From: JANELJ01 sp024511395
GTDB lineage: Bacteria > Pseudomonadota > Gammaproteobacteria > GRL18
DNA length: 64,000 nt
Direction of reading: 5' to 3'
Assembly (NCBI GenBank): GCA_963681975.1
Contig: OY820613.1
Span: forward strand, 682,001-746,000
Positions within the stretch are counted from its first letter, which is position 1, and every line of letters starts with the position of its first letter. Below the pieces are notes generated by a model, which ran no database searches, was not told the origin of the DNA, and saw only the letters and a program-made list of their open reading frames with translations. The position numbers and the translations under genes were made by a program. This document shows, in pieces, positions 9,681-19,511 of the stretch.

Positions 9681-10200
9681 TGTCAGGCTTAAAACGGTAT
9701 TATTCAGGTTGAACTAATTATCCAGTTGTCTGACCAAGGTGTTCTGCTGATAAACCAGATGAATAGAACCGATATTTTCTCCCTGTAGATTAATTTTGCG
9801 AATGATCAGGTGATAGGGGTAATGTATTCTGGAAGATTGTAAACCTGAACAGCTCTGGCTGCTGTCATTATTTAAATTAAAAGCAGTTTTATCTTCCTAG
9901 TATCTGGGGGACAGGTAATAACTGAAAACCTGGCCTTTTTTATCACAGAGTATAGTCGCAACAATATCAGAATGGGTACTTAAAGATCTCAGGGTTTCCC
10001 TAGACGTATCGGGATCATCAAAGGCTATGGCTGCAGCACTGCTCCAGCCGACCACATCAGTCAGGGCCGTTAATTCTTTAATGGTATCGGAATTGGCACG
10101 GCGGGTTTCATTAAAAATAACGGCCGATGTCAGTAGTAATAGTCCAATCGCAGATGCCAGGCTCATCATCAGGATCAGCTTAAAGCGTACAGAGAGATTT

Positions 10201-10804
10201 TTAAACTCTGGTATCATGGTCTATTAGCAATGTTTTTTTGATAATGGATAGTTTCAGTAACCTGGAACTGAGTTTCAGGCCTGCCTGTTGAGCTTTTTTC
10301 GGATCAATCTGAAAACGAACTTTATGCTTGTGCATAACAAAGTTTAAAATAGCATGGGATTGATGGATATCAGGTAGCTCACTAATAGTAAGAATAGAAT
10401 GTTGCTGGGCTAATTTAAAGATTTGTCGCATATTGCTTTGTTTTATGCCACTGATAAACAGGATATGACATTGTTTGATCATGTTCAGCCTGGATATAAT
10501 ATTCAGCCGGGCAATTATTACCATTAATATTTTTTCCGTTAACTAGGCTAAAAGTACTTTTCAGGGTTTCATTACCCATAACACAGATATTAATATCTTC
10601 TGATGCTTTAAGGCGTTTTTCCGGCCATTGTGTCAGGCGTGCAAAATTCATTGTAAAGGCCGCTTTTACCATATATTCATCAAATTTATCCTGTGCGGAT
10701 ACAACGTAACCGTAATTTACGGTTAACAGGCGGATCAGTAGCAGTATAAACTGTCTGATTAGATGAATGGTTTTAAAGTGCTTCATTATTATGCTGCTTT
10801 CCAT
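10201..10804 (-). pseudogene. YfiR-like (DUF4154) periplasmic protein, frameshifted
   Basis: The N-terminal part has a hydrophobic export segment (FILLLIRLLTVNYGYVVSA) and the YfiR/DUF4154 hallmark YMVKAAFTMNFARLTQWPE, then INICVMGNE. After a frameshift near 10480-10500 it continues in another frame with CHILFISG, LTISELPDI, FVMHKHKVRFQID and LKLSSRLLKLS, the typical C-terminal half. YfiR proteins are periplasmic inhibitors of inner-membrane signalling proteins. Here the gene ends inside the start of the sensor kinase (10217), so the two probably formed one operon and one signalling unit. Both are now broken. Confidence 0.75.
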
Positions 10805-10836
10805 GTCCTTTTAAAATCATCCGTTTACTTCAATGA

Positions 10837-12151
10837 CTAAAGGCGACAGCTCACCCTTGAGAGTCCTGTTTCGCTCATACGTTCTTTAACAATTTGTTTG
10901 TAACCAGCTGTTTTGAAATTGTTTTTATAACAAATCTTCAAATCGCCTTAAAATATCCGTATCCGGCGGGTAGAATTTTTGGGACTTACCATCCCACCAG
11001 TCCCTGACCTGCGAAAAATACCTTATCAGTCCCATTCGTATTCTTCCGGCAGTAATGGGGGTATTCTTTCGCCAGGGCATATTATCAATTAAGCGCAATA
11101 CCGAATCCGGACATTTAATAGCCAGCAATTGAGGTATAATATACCCCAGAGCAATAATATGTACCCATCGATGTAACACCTTCCGGGTTTTCTGCCAGGT
11201 CTGTTTCATACCCCAGTCATTTTTTAACTGATTGAACAAGGGCTCAATCGACCAGCGCTTTTCATAAGCGACAATAATATCCAGACCACTTAACTGCATA
11301 TCTGTTGATAGTAATAAACGTGGTCTTTTTTTCCCTTTAAAGTCCTCAAACTCACACCAGACAAAGCATACCGACTGGCCATTCAGAAAGCGGGCTTTAG
11401 CCACCGCTGTTCAATAAAAGAACGGCGCATATACCAACTGTCCACCAATACAGTAACCGCTTTATCTTTTAGCGGTTCCATCAATGCCCGAATAAGACTT
11501 CGGGCAATCACCAGTTTACCACTGTTACCGGCCTGTGGTGTTAAACGTAATAACAATGGCAGAGGCGTATTACAGCCAGAACGCTTAACAATCGCAGCCA
11601 GTGCTACCCGGCATTACCCTCTGACATACCGGGCCATGTCCAGTATCCAGATAGCACTGGTTACAAACCCTGATTGAGTTAATAAACTGCCCATTAGTAA
11701 CTCAATAAAGGTTTTTGCGCTCCTAAGGGGTAGCGCTCGGGTTAAAAATGTTATGTAATAAAACAGTTCACTAGGGATATTGCTGTATCCTTTGGTGTGC
11801 ATTGCGGCCTCCAGAAGTTTGTTTTTTCTTACTGAAGGCCGCTTCTTAAAAGATAGCTCTTTTAAGAAGAAGCAGCAATGCTGCCGAATTTTTGTCAACT
11901 GTTTTTTGCTTTTTTTTACATTTTTTTCCTGTTTTTACTGAATTATTTTGTTTACCTCGGAGTAACAGGGGCCGGGTGTCCCTTGATGATGTTTCGACAG
12001 CAGGGAGGCTGTCGAAAAGCCTCCATGGATGGATTCACGGCGGCTTCAGCAAGGGATACACGGTTCCTGTTACGGACTATCGGTTAACTGAGGTAATCAA
12101 TAAATTTTAAATGATTCTCCTTTTTGGGGGATCTGAAACTCTAAACTTTAG
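10837..12151 (-). mobile_element. IS4-family element (YREK type), internally deleted copy 1
   Basis: The right end is CTCTAAACTTTAG at 12139-12151; the left end begins CTAAAG at 10837 but has lost the following TTTAGA. An 8-bp target duplication, TTCAATGA, lies at 10829-10836 and 12152-12159. At 1315 bp it is about 420 bp shorter than the copy at 27843-29575 because of two internal deletions. It is inserted directly upstream of the YfiR-like gene. Confidence 0.85.
10925..11898 (-). pseudogene. IS4-family transposase with two internal deletions
   Basis: The N-terminal part (11898 to about 11640) is joined at MARYVRG after loss of the region holding the first catalytic Asp (the IDDSIML segment of copy 2). 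A second deletion, between YMRRSFIE and the KARFLNG segment, removes part of the middle. The C-terminal part keeps YEKRWSIEPLFNQLK, the Y-x2-R-x3-E-x6-K signature of the IS4 family. It cannot encode an active enzyme. Confidence 0.8.
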
Positions 12152-12416
12152 TTCAATGAATGATTAAACAATTTCCAGGCGGCTGCTCAATACTGCCAGA
12201 GTAATGTAAGCGCTTAACGAACCAACGTCATTCCGAGTTAAATTCTTTCTCCTCATAATAAAGTCACCACTTTATTATGAGGAGCAGAGATGAACTTAGA
12301 TAATATTTCCGACCTGGAAAGCTTTTGGGCCGAGCAGATTAAGTCATGGCAGAGCACTGATTTAACCCAAAGAGCATATTGCCAGAAGAATGCCCTGCCC
12401 ATCCATCGTTTTAATT

Positions 12417-13916
12417 AGTCCGACCTGAATAAATCATAGCACATTGATTTATAAAGAAATATTTCTTTATTATGGGTGTTAAATTTGCAGGTTTTTGGTA
12501 AAATAAGCCTTATTACCTTGCAAATTTCCAGACCAAAATGAAGCGAGAGAAACAGCCAAAAATACCTCAGGAAGACCTGTTCAGGATGCGCCCTGAAAAC
12601 ATGCTGGACATAAACCATGAGTTGATTAAGTTATCAAAACACATAGATTGGGAAAGTCCTGATAAAGAATGGTGTGCTCTGTTTGTATCCACTAAAGGTG
12701 CTCCTGCCATACGCACTCGATTGATTGCAGGATTGCATTACCTGAAACACCTGCATGATTTATCGGATGAACAGGTAGTAAAAGGCTGGACAGAAAATCC
12801 GTACTGGCAATATTTTTGTGGAGAAGAATACTTTCAGCATAAGATGCCCATACACCCTGCGACCATGACTAAATGGCGTAACCGGCCGGGTAAGTCAGGC
12901 AGTGAAAAATTACTGATTGAAACCATTAAAGCAGGACTAAAGAGTAAAACTATCAAGCCAGGCAGTTTAAAGAAAGTCACGGTAGATACTGCCGTACAGG
13001 AAAAGAACATCGCTTTTCCAACCGATTCAAAGCTCCTGAACAAAGCCAGAGAAAACCTGGTTAAACTGTCCAAAGAGCACGGTATTAAACTGCGCCAGAA
13101 CTATAATCGGGTTGGGCCGCAATATGTACTAATGGCCAGTCGTTATGCTCATGCAAAACAGTTTAAACGCATGAAGAAAATGAACAATAAACTGAAATCC
13201 CGTTTAGGTCGTGTTAAACGGGATATTGAACGACAACTGCCCAATTATTCTGTCGATATTCAGTCATTGTTTGAAGTAGCTCTAAAACAGGCTCAGAAAC
13301 TGATTGAGCAGGAGCAGCACAGTAAGAACAAGCTTTACAGTTTACATGCTCCTGAAGTTGAGTGTATCAGTAAAGGCAAAGCTCATAAGCCTTATGAATT
13401 TGGTGTTAAAGCCAGTATCGCGGTAACTAACAAGGAAGGCTTTGTTATTGGCGCTCAAAGTTGTCCGGGCAATCCTTATGATGGACATACCTTGCTGCCA
13501 CAACTGGAACAAATAAAACAGTTTACAGCCGTACAGCCGGAACAGTGCTTTGTTGACCGGGGTTATCGTGGACATGAAGTAAAAGACACTAAAGTTTTTA
13601 TCTCAGGTCAGAAGCGAGGCGTTACCCGAAGTATTAAAAAGGCATTAAAACGGCGCAGTGCGATTGAGCCTGAAATCGGTCATATGAAAAACGATGGCCG
13701 TTTAGATCGCTGCTACCTCAAAGGCACAGTCGGTGATGCCATTAATGTGGTTATGGTAGCCGCTGGACATAACTTAAGAAAGAGCCTCAATAAGCTCCGG
13801 CTTTTGTGGCTCAAAATTATTTCCGGTTTGATGGGGTCTTTTATCAAACCGGGGCAATCAGCTGCTTTAAACCTGGCTTGATGTCAGGCTTAAAACGGTA
13901 TTATTCAGGTTGAACT
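12417..13916 (+). mobile_element. IS5-family element, copy D (complete, 1500 bp)
   Basis: Termini AGTCCGACC (12417) and GGTTGAACT (13916), with AATT duplicated at 12413-12416 and 13917-13920. It lies in IS66 tnpA in the same orientation. Confidence 0.95.
12538..13881 (+). CDS. IS5-family transposase (447 aa, intact frame)
   Basis: Full-length frame. Private substitutions include Thr to Ala beside the first catalytic Asp (VTVDTAVQ), Gly to Cys near residue 46 (KEWCALF) and Ile to Ser in LRKSLNKL. The second Asp, the Glu and the R-x3-E-x6-K motif are kept. Confidence 0.93.
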   Translation: MKREKQPKIPQEDLFRMRPENMLDINHELIKLSKHIDWESPDKEWCALFVSTKGAPAIRTRLIAGLHYLKHLHDLSDEQVVKGWTENPYWQYFCGEEYFQHKMPIHPATMTKWRNRPGKSGSEKLLIETIKAGLKSKTIKPGSLKKVTVDTAVQEKNIAFPTDSKLLNKARENLVKLSKEHGIKLRQNYNRVGPQYVLMASRYAHAKQFKRMKKMNNKLKSRLGRVKRDIERQLPNYSVDIQSLFEVALKQAQKLIEQEQHSKNKLYSLHAPEVECISKGKAHKPYEFGVKASIAVTNKEGFVIGAQSCPGNPYDGHTLLPQLEQIKQFTAVQPEQCFVDRGYRGHEVKDTKVFISGQKRGVTRSIKKALKRRSAIEPEIGHMKNDGRLDRCYLKGTVGDAINVVMVAAGHNLRKSLNKLRLLWLKIISGLMGSFIKPGQSAALNLA

Positions 13917-14113
13917 AATTACTGGAAGCGAAAGTTAACAAAACCCACTGAGCCATCACCTGAAGAGCTGGGTTTTGTTCAATTAAAACCTATGGCTGAT
14001 AACCACTCAAGCAGCCACTCAGCCCTTCCCCTGCAACTTCCTAACCGGTTGCGCATTGAAGGTATTAGCTCAGAAAACCTCTGTCTGCTCAAACAACTGA
14101 CGGAGTTGCTACA

Positions 14114-14479
14114 ATGAGCAGCGCCATACGACCCTCATTAAACCTGCCAGAAGTCTGGTTATACCTGAAACCTGTCGATTTCAGGAAAAGCTTTTTAGGG
14201 CTCAGTGCGATTGTAGAATGCGAGCCGGGTCATACCCCGTTCACCGGATATCTGTATGTCTTTACCAATCGCCGGAGAAATAAAATCAAATGTCTGTTCC
14301 GGGATGATACCGGCTTTGTGCTGTATTACAAAAGCCTGTCTGAAGAAAAATTCAAATGGCCAAAAGGGGAAAATGACCTGATGAATATTACCGGCCAGCA
14401 GATAAACTGGTTACTGGGTGGTTATGATATCAGCACCATGAAACCCCATAAAAAACTTAATTATGAGACCGTATATTAA
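14114..14479 (+). CDS. tnpB: IS66 TnpB (Orf2) protein
   Basis: 121 residues with the IS66 TnpB hallmarks: VWLYLKPVDFRKSFLGLSAIVE, FTNRRRNKIKCLFRDDTGFVLYYK and FKWPK, ending near LLGGYDISTMKPHK. The frame is intact. The start overlaps the tnpA stop. TnpB is needed for IS66 transposition but its biochemical role is unknown. With both partner genes broken it cannot function in cis. Confidence 0.92.
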   Translation: MSSAIRPSLNLPEVWLYLKPVDFRKSFLGLSAIVECEPGHTPFTGYLYVFTNRRRNKIKCLFRDDTGFVLYYKSLSEEKFKWPKGENDLMNITGQQINWLLGGYDISTMKPHKKLNYETVY

Positions 14480-14513
14480 GCATCTAATGCCTTGTTTATG
14501 CTATAATTAAGCC

Positions 14514-15067
14514 ATGTAAAATACTGCTGAAACCATAACAAACAACACCGATTCATCCGCTGTTTCACAGGCTGATAAGGACGAGTTGTTGGGTATTATT
14601 GAACAGAACGCCCGGGTTATTTCCCGGCAGGAAAGCCGCATAAAAATACCTGAAGAAGCCCTTCGCCTGGCACGTCATAAAAAAGAACCCGGATTGAAAG
14701 CGACCTCTGATAAATATATGTGGGTCAGCCGGGGCGGCCCGCCAGGGCAAACCAGTGTTCTGTTTGAATATGACCCGTCCCGTAAAAAGAAGGTGCCCCT
14801 GCGCCTGCTGGAAGACTTCAGTGGTTACCTGCAAACCGATGGCTATAGCGGCTATAATGCGGTGTGCATAAAAAACAATGCCACCTCTGCAGGCTGTTGG
14901 GAGCATGCCCGCCGAAAGTTCAGGGAAGCACAAAGTACACAACCCAGGGATAAAAAAACTGAAAGCCCGGTAAGGCGGATATGGCTCTGGCACAAATCAA
15001 CAAACTGTACCGGATAGAGCGAACCATAAAAGAGGTCAGTGTTGATGAAAAGCTAAAGGTGCGCCAG
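14514..15067 (+). pseudogene. tnpC: IS66 transposase TnpC, deleted and truncated
   Basis: The ATG at 14514 is followed at once by TAA (14517-14519), probably from an AAA codon. The remaining frame starts with the coiled-coil segment (DELLGIIEQNARVIS) and then jumps to EPGLKATSDKYMW. It has therefore lost the leucine-rich segment, the zinc-binding domain and the first catalytic Asp. The second Asp region QTDGYSGYNAV is present. A frameshift at about 14970 and the junction with IS5 copy E at about 15068 remove the rest. Confidence 0.85.
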
Positions 15068-16401
15068 TTTAAAGCAGCTGATTGCCCCGGTTTGATAAAA
15101 GACCCCATCAAACCGGAAATAATTTTGAGCCACAAAAGCCGGAGCTTATTGAGGATCTTTCTTAAGTTATGTCCAGCGGCTACCATAACCACATTAATGG
15201 CATCACCGACTGCACCTTTGAGGTAGCAGCGATCTAAACGGCCATCGTTTTTCATATGACCGATTTCAGGCTCAATCGCACTGCGCCGTTTTAATGCCTT
15301 TTTAATACTTCGGGTAACGCCTCGCTTCTGACCTGAGATAAAAACTTTAGTGTCTTTTACTTCATGTCCACGATAACCCCGGTCAACAAAGCACTGTTCC
15401 GGTTGTACGGCTGTAAACTGTTTTATCTGTTCCAGTTGTGGCAGTAGAGTGTGTCCATCATAAGGATTGCCCGGACAACTTTGAGCACCAATAACAAAGC
15501 CTTCCTTGTTGGTTACCGCGATACTGGCTTTAACACCAAAGTCATAAGGCTTATGAGCTTTGCCTTTACTGATACACTCGACTTCCGGTGCATGTAAACT
15601 GTAAAGCTTGTTCTTACTGTGCTGCTCCTGCTCAATCAGTTTCTGAGCCTGTTTTAGAGCTACTTCAAACAGAGACTGAATATCAACAGAATAGTTGGGC
15701 AGTTGTCGTTCAATATCCCGTTTAACACGACCTAAACGGGATTTCAGTTTATTGTTCATTTTCTTCATGCGTTTAAATTGTTTTGCATGAGCATAACGAC
15801 TGGCCATTAGTACATATTGCGGCCCAACCCGATTATAGTTCTGGCGCAGTTTAATACCGTGCTCTTTGGACAGTTTAACCAGGTTTTCTCTGGCTTTGTT
15901 CAGGAGCTTTGAATCGGTTGGAAAAGCGATGTTCTTTTCCTGTACGGTAGTATCTACCGTGACTTTCTTTAAACTGCCGGGCTTTATGGTTTTACTCTTT
16001 AGTCCGGCTTTAATGGTTTCAATCAGTAATTTTTCACTGCCTGATTTACCCGGCCGGTTACGCCATTTGGTCATGGTCACAGGGTGTATAGGCATCTTAT
16101 GCTGAAAGTATTCTTCACCACAGAAATACTGCCAGTACGGATTTTCTGTCCAGCCTTTTACTACCTGTTCATCCGATAAATCATGCAGGTGTTTCAGGTA
16201 ATGCAATCCTGCAATCAATCGAGTGCGTATGGCAGGAGCACCTTTAGTGGATACAAACAGAGCGCCTCACTCTTTATCAAGACTTTCCCGGTCTATGTGT
16301 TTTGATAACTTAATCAACTCATGGTTTATGTCCAGCATGTTTTCAAGGCGCATCCTGAACAGGTCTTCCTGAGGTATTTTTGGCTGTTTCTCTGGCTTCA
16401 T
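15068..16401 (-). pseudogene. IS5-family transposase with nonsense codon and lost stop
   Basis: The ATG is at 16401. The conserved DKEWGALF segment reads DKE-stop-GALF because TGG became TGA (near 16267). The frame reopens at RTRLIAGLH and runs through all three catalytic residues. It then continues past the truncated end into IS66 sequence, adding about 40 unrelated residues before a stop at 14920. Confidence 0.9.
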
Positions 16402-16522
16402 TCTGGTCTGGAAATTTGCAAGGTAATAAGGCTTATTTTACCAAAAACCTACAAATTTAACACCCATAATCAAGCAACATTTCCTTATAAATCAATGTGC
16501 TATGATTTGTTCAGGTCGGACT
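15068..16522 (-). mobile_element. IS5-family element, copy E (3' end missing)
   Basis: The 5' terminus GGTCGGACT ends at 16522. The opposite terminus, about the last 45 bp including the stop codon, is lost at the junction with IS66 tnpC. Loss of one end makes the copy immobile. Confidence 0.9.
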
Positions 16523-16641
16523 AGATACTTTCTTATAAATGGATGGTCACTATTTAGATTTATAATCACTTAAATTTGTAGCTCTAAAATATGGCGTAAC
16601 TGATGCTGATATTTTATTAATAGCCCGGATTTTAAAAAAAG

Positions 16642-17703
16642 CTAACAACAGCCACTGTTATTTGGCTGATCATCTGTTTGAGTTGTATTATTAGTGTCAA
16701 AAGGTAGAGTAGTACCGCAGCCAGCAAAAATACCAAAGTGTTTGCTCATATCACCATAAAATTCAAAGTGAGGTTTAAAACGAGTTTCCTGTAGCATACG
16801 CCGGGTATTACCGCAGACCGGGAAGTGTCGTCCGGTTTCTATGGCATGATGTTTGTCCAGTATAAAAAGCTCTTCATGATGTGCAATAGTGCCTTTATAG
16901 ACCACGCATTGACCGTAATCCTCACAGGCCGGTTCCAGGCCATCCAGTTTAAACAAACGGTAAGTGGCAGAATAGAAATTAATATGACCAATCAGCTTTT
17001 CAATATTGGCATTATCAATGTTCAGGGGCCTGTCTTCCACCAGCCGTGGATCCAGAAAGCCGCATTTTTTTGCCAGATTCTGAAAGTCATTCCAATACAG
17101 AGCACCGCTAAGACATTCGCCATACAGAACAGGATCTTTAATCAGATGTTCAGGTACCCGTCTGTCACTGTAAACATCTGAAAAATAGAGTTCGCCGCCG
17201 GGTTTTAATACCCGCCAAGCTTCTTTTAATACCGATTCTTTATCCGGGGAAAGATTAATGACACAATTGGAAACAATAATATCAAAACTATTGTCTTCCA
17301 GTTCCAGTTCATCCAGACGTTCAATATAGCCCTTTTTAAATGCCATATTGGGTTTTTTATAGCCAAAGACTTCAGTGTGGTAATCAACATACTGATTGGC
17401 GACCGCCAGCTGCTCATCGGTCATATCAACACCCAGCACAAAACCATTTTTGCCCACCAGTTGCGCCAGAATATAGCAGTCCCTTCCTGAACCACTGCCC
17501 AGATCCAGAATTCTCATACCTTCAAGCTGTTGGGGAAGAACTAGACCGCAGCCATAATAACGGGCCGCTACTTCCGGATGGATGTTGCTCATAGCCTTTT
17601 TTATGTGCTCCGGCAAATCGGTATCGGTACAGCAGGCATCGGTTTTTAAATCACCGGATGACTGCAGGATTTTGCCATAATATTCTTTAACTTCATCAAA
17701 CAT
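16642..17703 (-). CDS. arsM: Arsenite methyltransferase
   Basis: SAM-dependent methylation of trivalent arsenic. The N-terminal CC pair is in TDACCTD (residues 23-24). SAM motif I is LDLGSGSGRDCYILA (about 67-81). The ArsM-specific arsenic-binding cysteines are in IVSNCVINLSPDKESVLKEA and GECLSGALY. RVLKPGGELYFSDVYSDRR and the C-terminal CGNTRRML and FAGCG segments complete the family pattern. The 353-residue length is normal. The protein ends in two further cysteines (SGCC). The gene stands alone, with no arsR or arsB beside it, in a 1.4-kb island of host DNA between IS5 copy E and an IS630 element. Confidence 0.93.
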   Translation of the reverse strand: MFDEVKEYYGKILQSSGDLKTDACCTDTDLPEHIKKAMSNIHPEVAARYYGCGLVLPQQLEGMRILDLGSGSGRDCYILAQLVGKNGFVLGVDMTDEQLAVANQYVDYHTEVFGYKKPNMAFKKGYIERLDELELEDNSFDIIVSNCVINLSPDKESVLKEAWRVLKPGGELYFSDVYSDRRVPEHLIKDPVLYGECLSGALYWNDFQNLAKKCGFLDPRLVEDRPLNIDNANIEKLIGHINFYSATYRLFKLDGLEPACEDYGQCVVYKGTIAHHEELFILDKHHAIETGRHFPVCGNTRRMLQETRFKPHFEFYGDMSKHFGIFAGCGTTLPFDTNNTTQTDDQPNNSGCC

Positions 17704-17893
17704 ATTATTGTTTACCTATTTAGTATTGTCTGCCAAGTATTAGTCATTTGCTAACAGAAACAGAAAGCATATACAAAAATGCCTTATAAAGATGGCCTTA
17801 CAAAATAATCAGGCTTGAATAACAGCTAGTCCTTAACAATTTTAATAAGTTAGCATCAATAAATGCTATCAATAAATGAATGGACACTAAATA

Positions 17894-19045
17894 GCTGATC
17901 CTAAAAGTTGTCCACCCTATAACCTTTTCTGTTGAATTTCAGAACCAGGAAACGGGGACACATTATTCATAAATTTTCTAACATCTTCCATCAGGCTTTT
18001 CATTGTTGAATGTCGATGATTTCTGGTTACGGTATCATGTAACTGTTTCCATAATAGCTCTATTCTGTTTACCCGGGGGTGATAGGCTGGCTGAAATATC
18101 AGCTCAAACTTTTTATTATGGGACAGAAATATTTTCGTTATCTGGCTTTTATGTATAACATAATTATCCGCTATCAATCGGATGGTTTTAGCCTGCCTGT
18201 ATCTTTTTCTTAACTCTGCCATCAGGCGTAAAAACAGGAATGAATTTTTACTTTCCCATTCTACCCAGACAACCTGACCTGTTTTAGCATTCAGGGCACC
18301 GGCCAGATAATTCTTCTGGTTTTTACCAGGAGTGGGTATTCTGATTTGTTGTCCTTTTACAGACCAGAAACTGCCGATACGTGGATTTAAATCAACATCG
18401 GCTTCATCCACATAAAATACAGAATGCTCAGCATTGGCTGATTGCAAGGCTTTCTCTATCCTCTTCATTTTAAGAGCTTTTTCCTTATCCTGTATGCATA
18501 GTGTCGGGCTGGCTCGTTTCCATTTTATACCCGGTTTAGGTAATAACCTCCTGATAGTAGAAGAATGAATATGGGTCTGAAATTCCTCGTTGACCTGCCG
18601 GGTTAATAATTCCGAAGTCCATCTTGAGTTAAAACATCCAAATTCTTTCGGCTGTTTCTGAAACAGTTCCAGTAAACGGGTACTAATGGTTTCATTGATA
18701 CTATAGGGTGTTCTGCCACGGTTTTCCGGAAACAGGGCTGATTCACCAAATTGTTCAAAGCGTTGTACCCATTTTCTTATGCTTGTTCGGCTGGCATTCA
18801 GTAATTGGGAAACCTGTTTCCTACTGTAGCACTGATGCAGGAGTAAAATAGCTTCAGCCCGACTTCTGTAGTTACCATCTTTATTAGATTGTACGACTTT
18901 TTTAACCGTCGGCGTACAGGACGGCTCAGTTCCGTTATAATATTATTCATACTTAAGCTTTGTTTGATCAGGTTGTTTTGGTTAATTTCTTTGATCGATA
19001 AACAAAGCTTAAGTTCCATTTATATGGACACCATTTCGGAACAGT
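17894..19045 (-). mobile_element. IS630-family element
   Basis: Imperfect inverted ends (CTGATCC...GTTGTCCA on the left, TGGACACC...GGAACAG on the right) are bracketed by TA at 17892-17893 and 19046-19047, the TA target duplication expected of IS630. Size is about 1.15 kb. The exact ends are uncertain by a few bases. Confidence 0.75.
17917..19019 (-). pseudogene. IS630-family transposase, frameshifted
   Basis: The catalytic half (about 18468 to 17917) holds VFYVDEADVDLNP, IADNYVIHKS and NRIELLWKQLHD, the IS630 D-D-E residues. The upstream half encodes a helix-turn-helix region (AILLLHQCYSRKQVSQLLNA, WVQRFEQFG). The first 40-odd codons from ATG 19019 are in a different frame, so a single frameshift near 18890-18900 splits the gene. 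It is otherwise well preserved. Confidence 0.85.
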
Positions 19046-19254
19046 TATTTAGCTAGTTATTGCCCATAACTTTGCAATTTTATTATTTTTATAAATCATG
19101 CCACAGACATACTCATAATACCTTTGTCTTTTTCAGACATTATAGGTCTGGTGGCAATAGTTTAAAAAACATTACATAAGCCCCTAAAACAAAGTGTTAA
19201 ATTTTGTAAAAGGGGTTGTGGACAGTGTAAATTAAACTGTGTATCCGCTCTTAT

Positions 19255-19472
19255 TTAAATATAAGGAGCCAATTGCTCCTCAAACTCGATTATAAATCGA
19301 TTCATTGCTGCTTTCCAATTTCTGATAGGCATTGTCCATTTTCTGGAAGCCGACTGGATAGCCAGATAAATTACTTTCATAGCAGAATCATCGTTAGGAA
19401 ACAGTCGCCAGTTTTTAATAGCCTTACGAATAACACTGTTTACTGACTCAATGGCATTGGTGGTATAAATAA
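19255..19472 (-). pseudogene. IS256-family (Mutator-type) transposase, C-terminal fragment
   Basis: About 70 C-terminal residues remain: LIYTTNAIESVNSVIRKAIK, FPNDDSAMKVIYLAI, KWTMPIRNWKAAMNRFIIEF, and a stop TAA at 19257-19255. The upstream part was displaced by the IS66 element whose end lies at 19473. A plausible IS256 terminus is just beyond (GACAGTGTAAATTAA at about 19221-19235). Confidence 0.8.
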
Positions 19473-19511
19473 GTGAGCGCCAATTAATCCCACATTGACC
19501 TTCTACCCTAC

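Larger units (their letters stand above)
8216..9715 (+). mobile_element. IS5-family element, copy C (complete, 1500 bp)
   Basis: Ends at 8216 (AGTCCGACC) and 9715 (GGTTGAACT), with a 4-bp duplication AATT at 8212-8215 and 9716-9719. It is inserted in the opposite orientation to the sensor kinase pseudogene, between its periplasmic domain and its second membrane segment. Confidence 0.95.
7194..10217 (-). pseudogene. BarA-like hybrid sensor histidine kinase, decayed and IS5-interrupted
   Basis: Reading from 10217 down: an N-terminal membrane segment (VRFKLILMMSLASAIGLLLL) and a CHASE8-like periplasmic sensor (TALTDVVGWSSAAAIAFDD) with an in-frame TAG at 9897-9899. IS5 copy C follows (8216-9715). 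Then come a second membrane segment (LLVITIALLSFLIVVL), HAMP, a coiled coil (LESEVAERTRDLYKK), the H-box SHEIRIPMN and N-box (LQQILSNLLSNALKF). The rest of the ATPase domain and any receiver domains are deleted, so N-box sequence runs straight into an Hpt domain (AHMLKSSSTNLGA) in another frame. Several frameshifts (near 8060, 7740 and 7410) add to the damage. It overlaps the end of the YfiR-like gene, a common pairing for these sensors. Confidence 0.85.
12290..14117 (+). pseudogene. tnpA: IS66 accessory protein TnpA, split by IS5 copy D
   Basis: The first 127 nt (12290-12416; SFWAEQIKSWQSTDLTQRAY) and the remainder (13921-14117) rejoin in frame across one AATT duplication when IS5 copy D is removed. 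The joint reads IHRFNYWKRKLT. A GGAG ribosome site is at 12281-12284. The stop overlaps the tnpB start (ATGA at 14114-14117), the usual IS66 coupling. Before the insertion it was a helix-turn-helix-type accessory protein of about 107 residues. Confidence 0.85.
12206..15067 (+). mobile_element. IS66-family element remnant, interrupted by IS5 copy D and cut by IS5 copy E
   Basis: The left end GTAAGCGCTTAACG at 12206 is typical of IS66 elements. It carries tnpA (interrupted), tnpB (intact) and tnpC (deleted). The right end is missing: tnpC runs directly into the 3' side of IS5 copy E at about 15068. It differs clearly in sequence from the second IS66 element at 19473-21922, so it is a separate acquisition. 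Confidence 0.8.

Noticed and set aside
11878..12110. Hydrophobic plus-strand frames in the IS4 leader (also at 29302-29534)
   Set aside because: They occur identically in both IS4 copies, lie in T-rich non-coding leader DNA opposite the transposase start, and overlap each other in two frames.
12152..12205. Host gene fragment between IS4 copy 1 and the IS66 end
   Set aside because: Only 54 bp of unique sequence remain, too little to identify anything.
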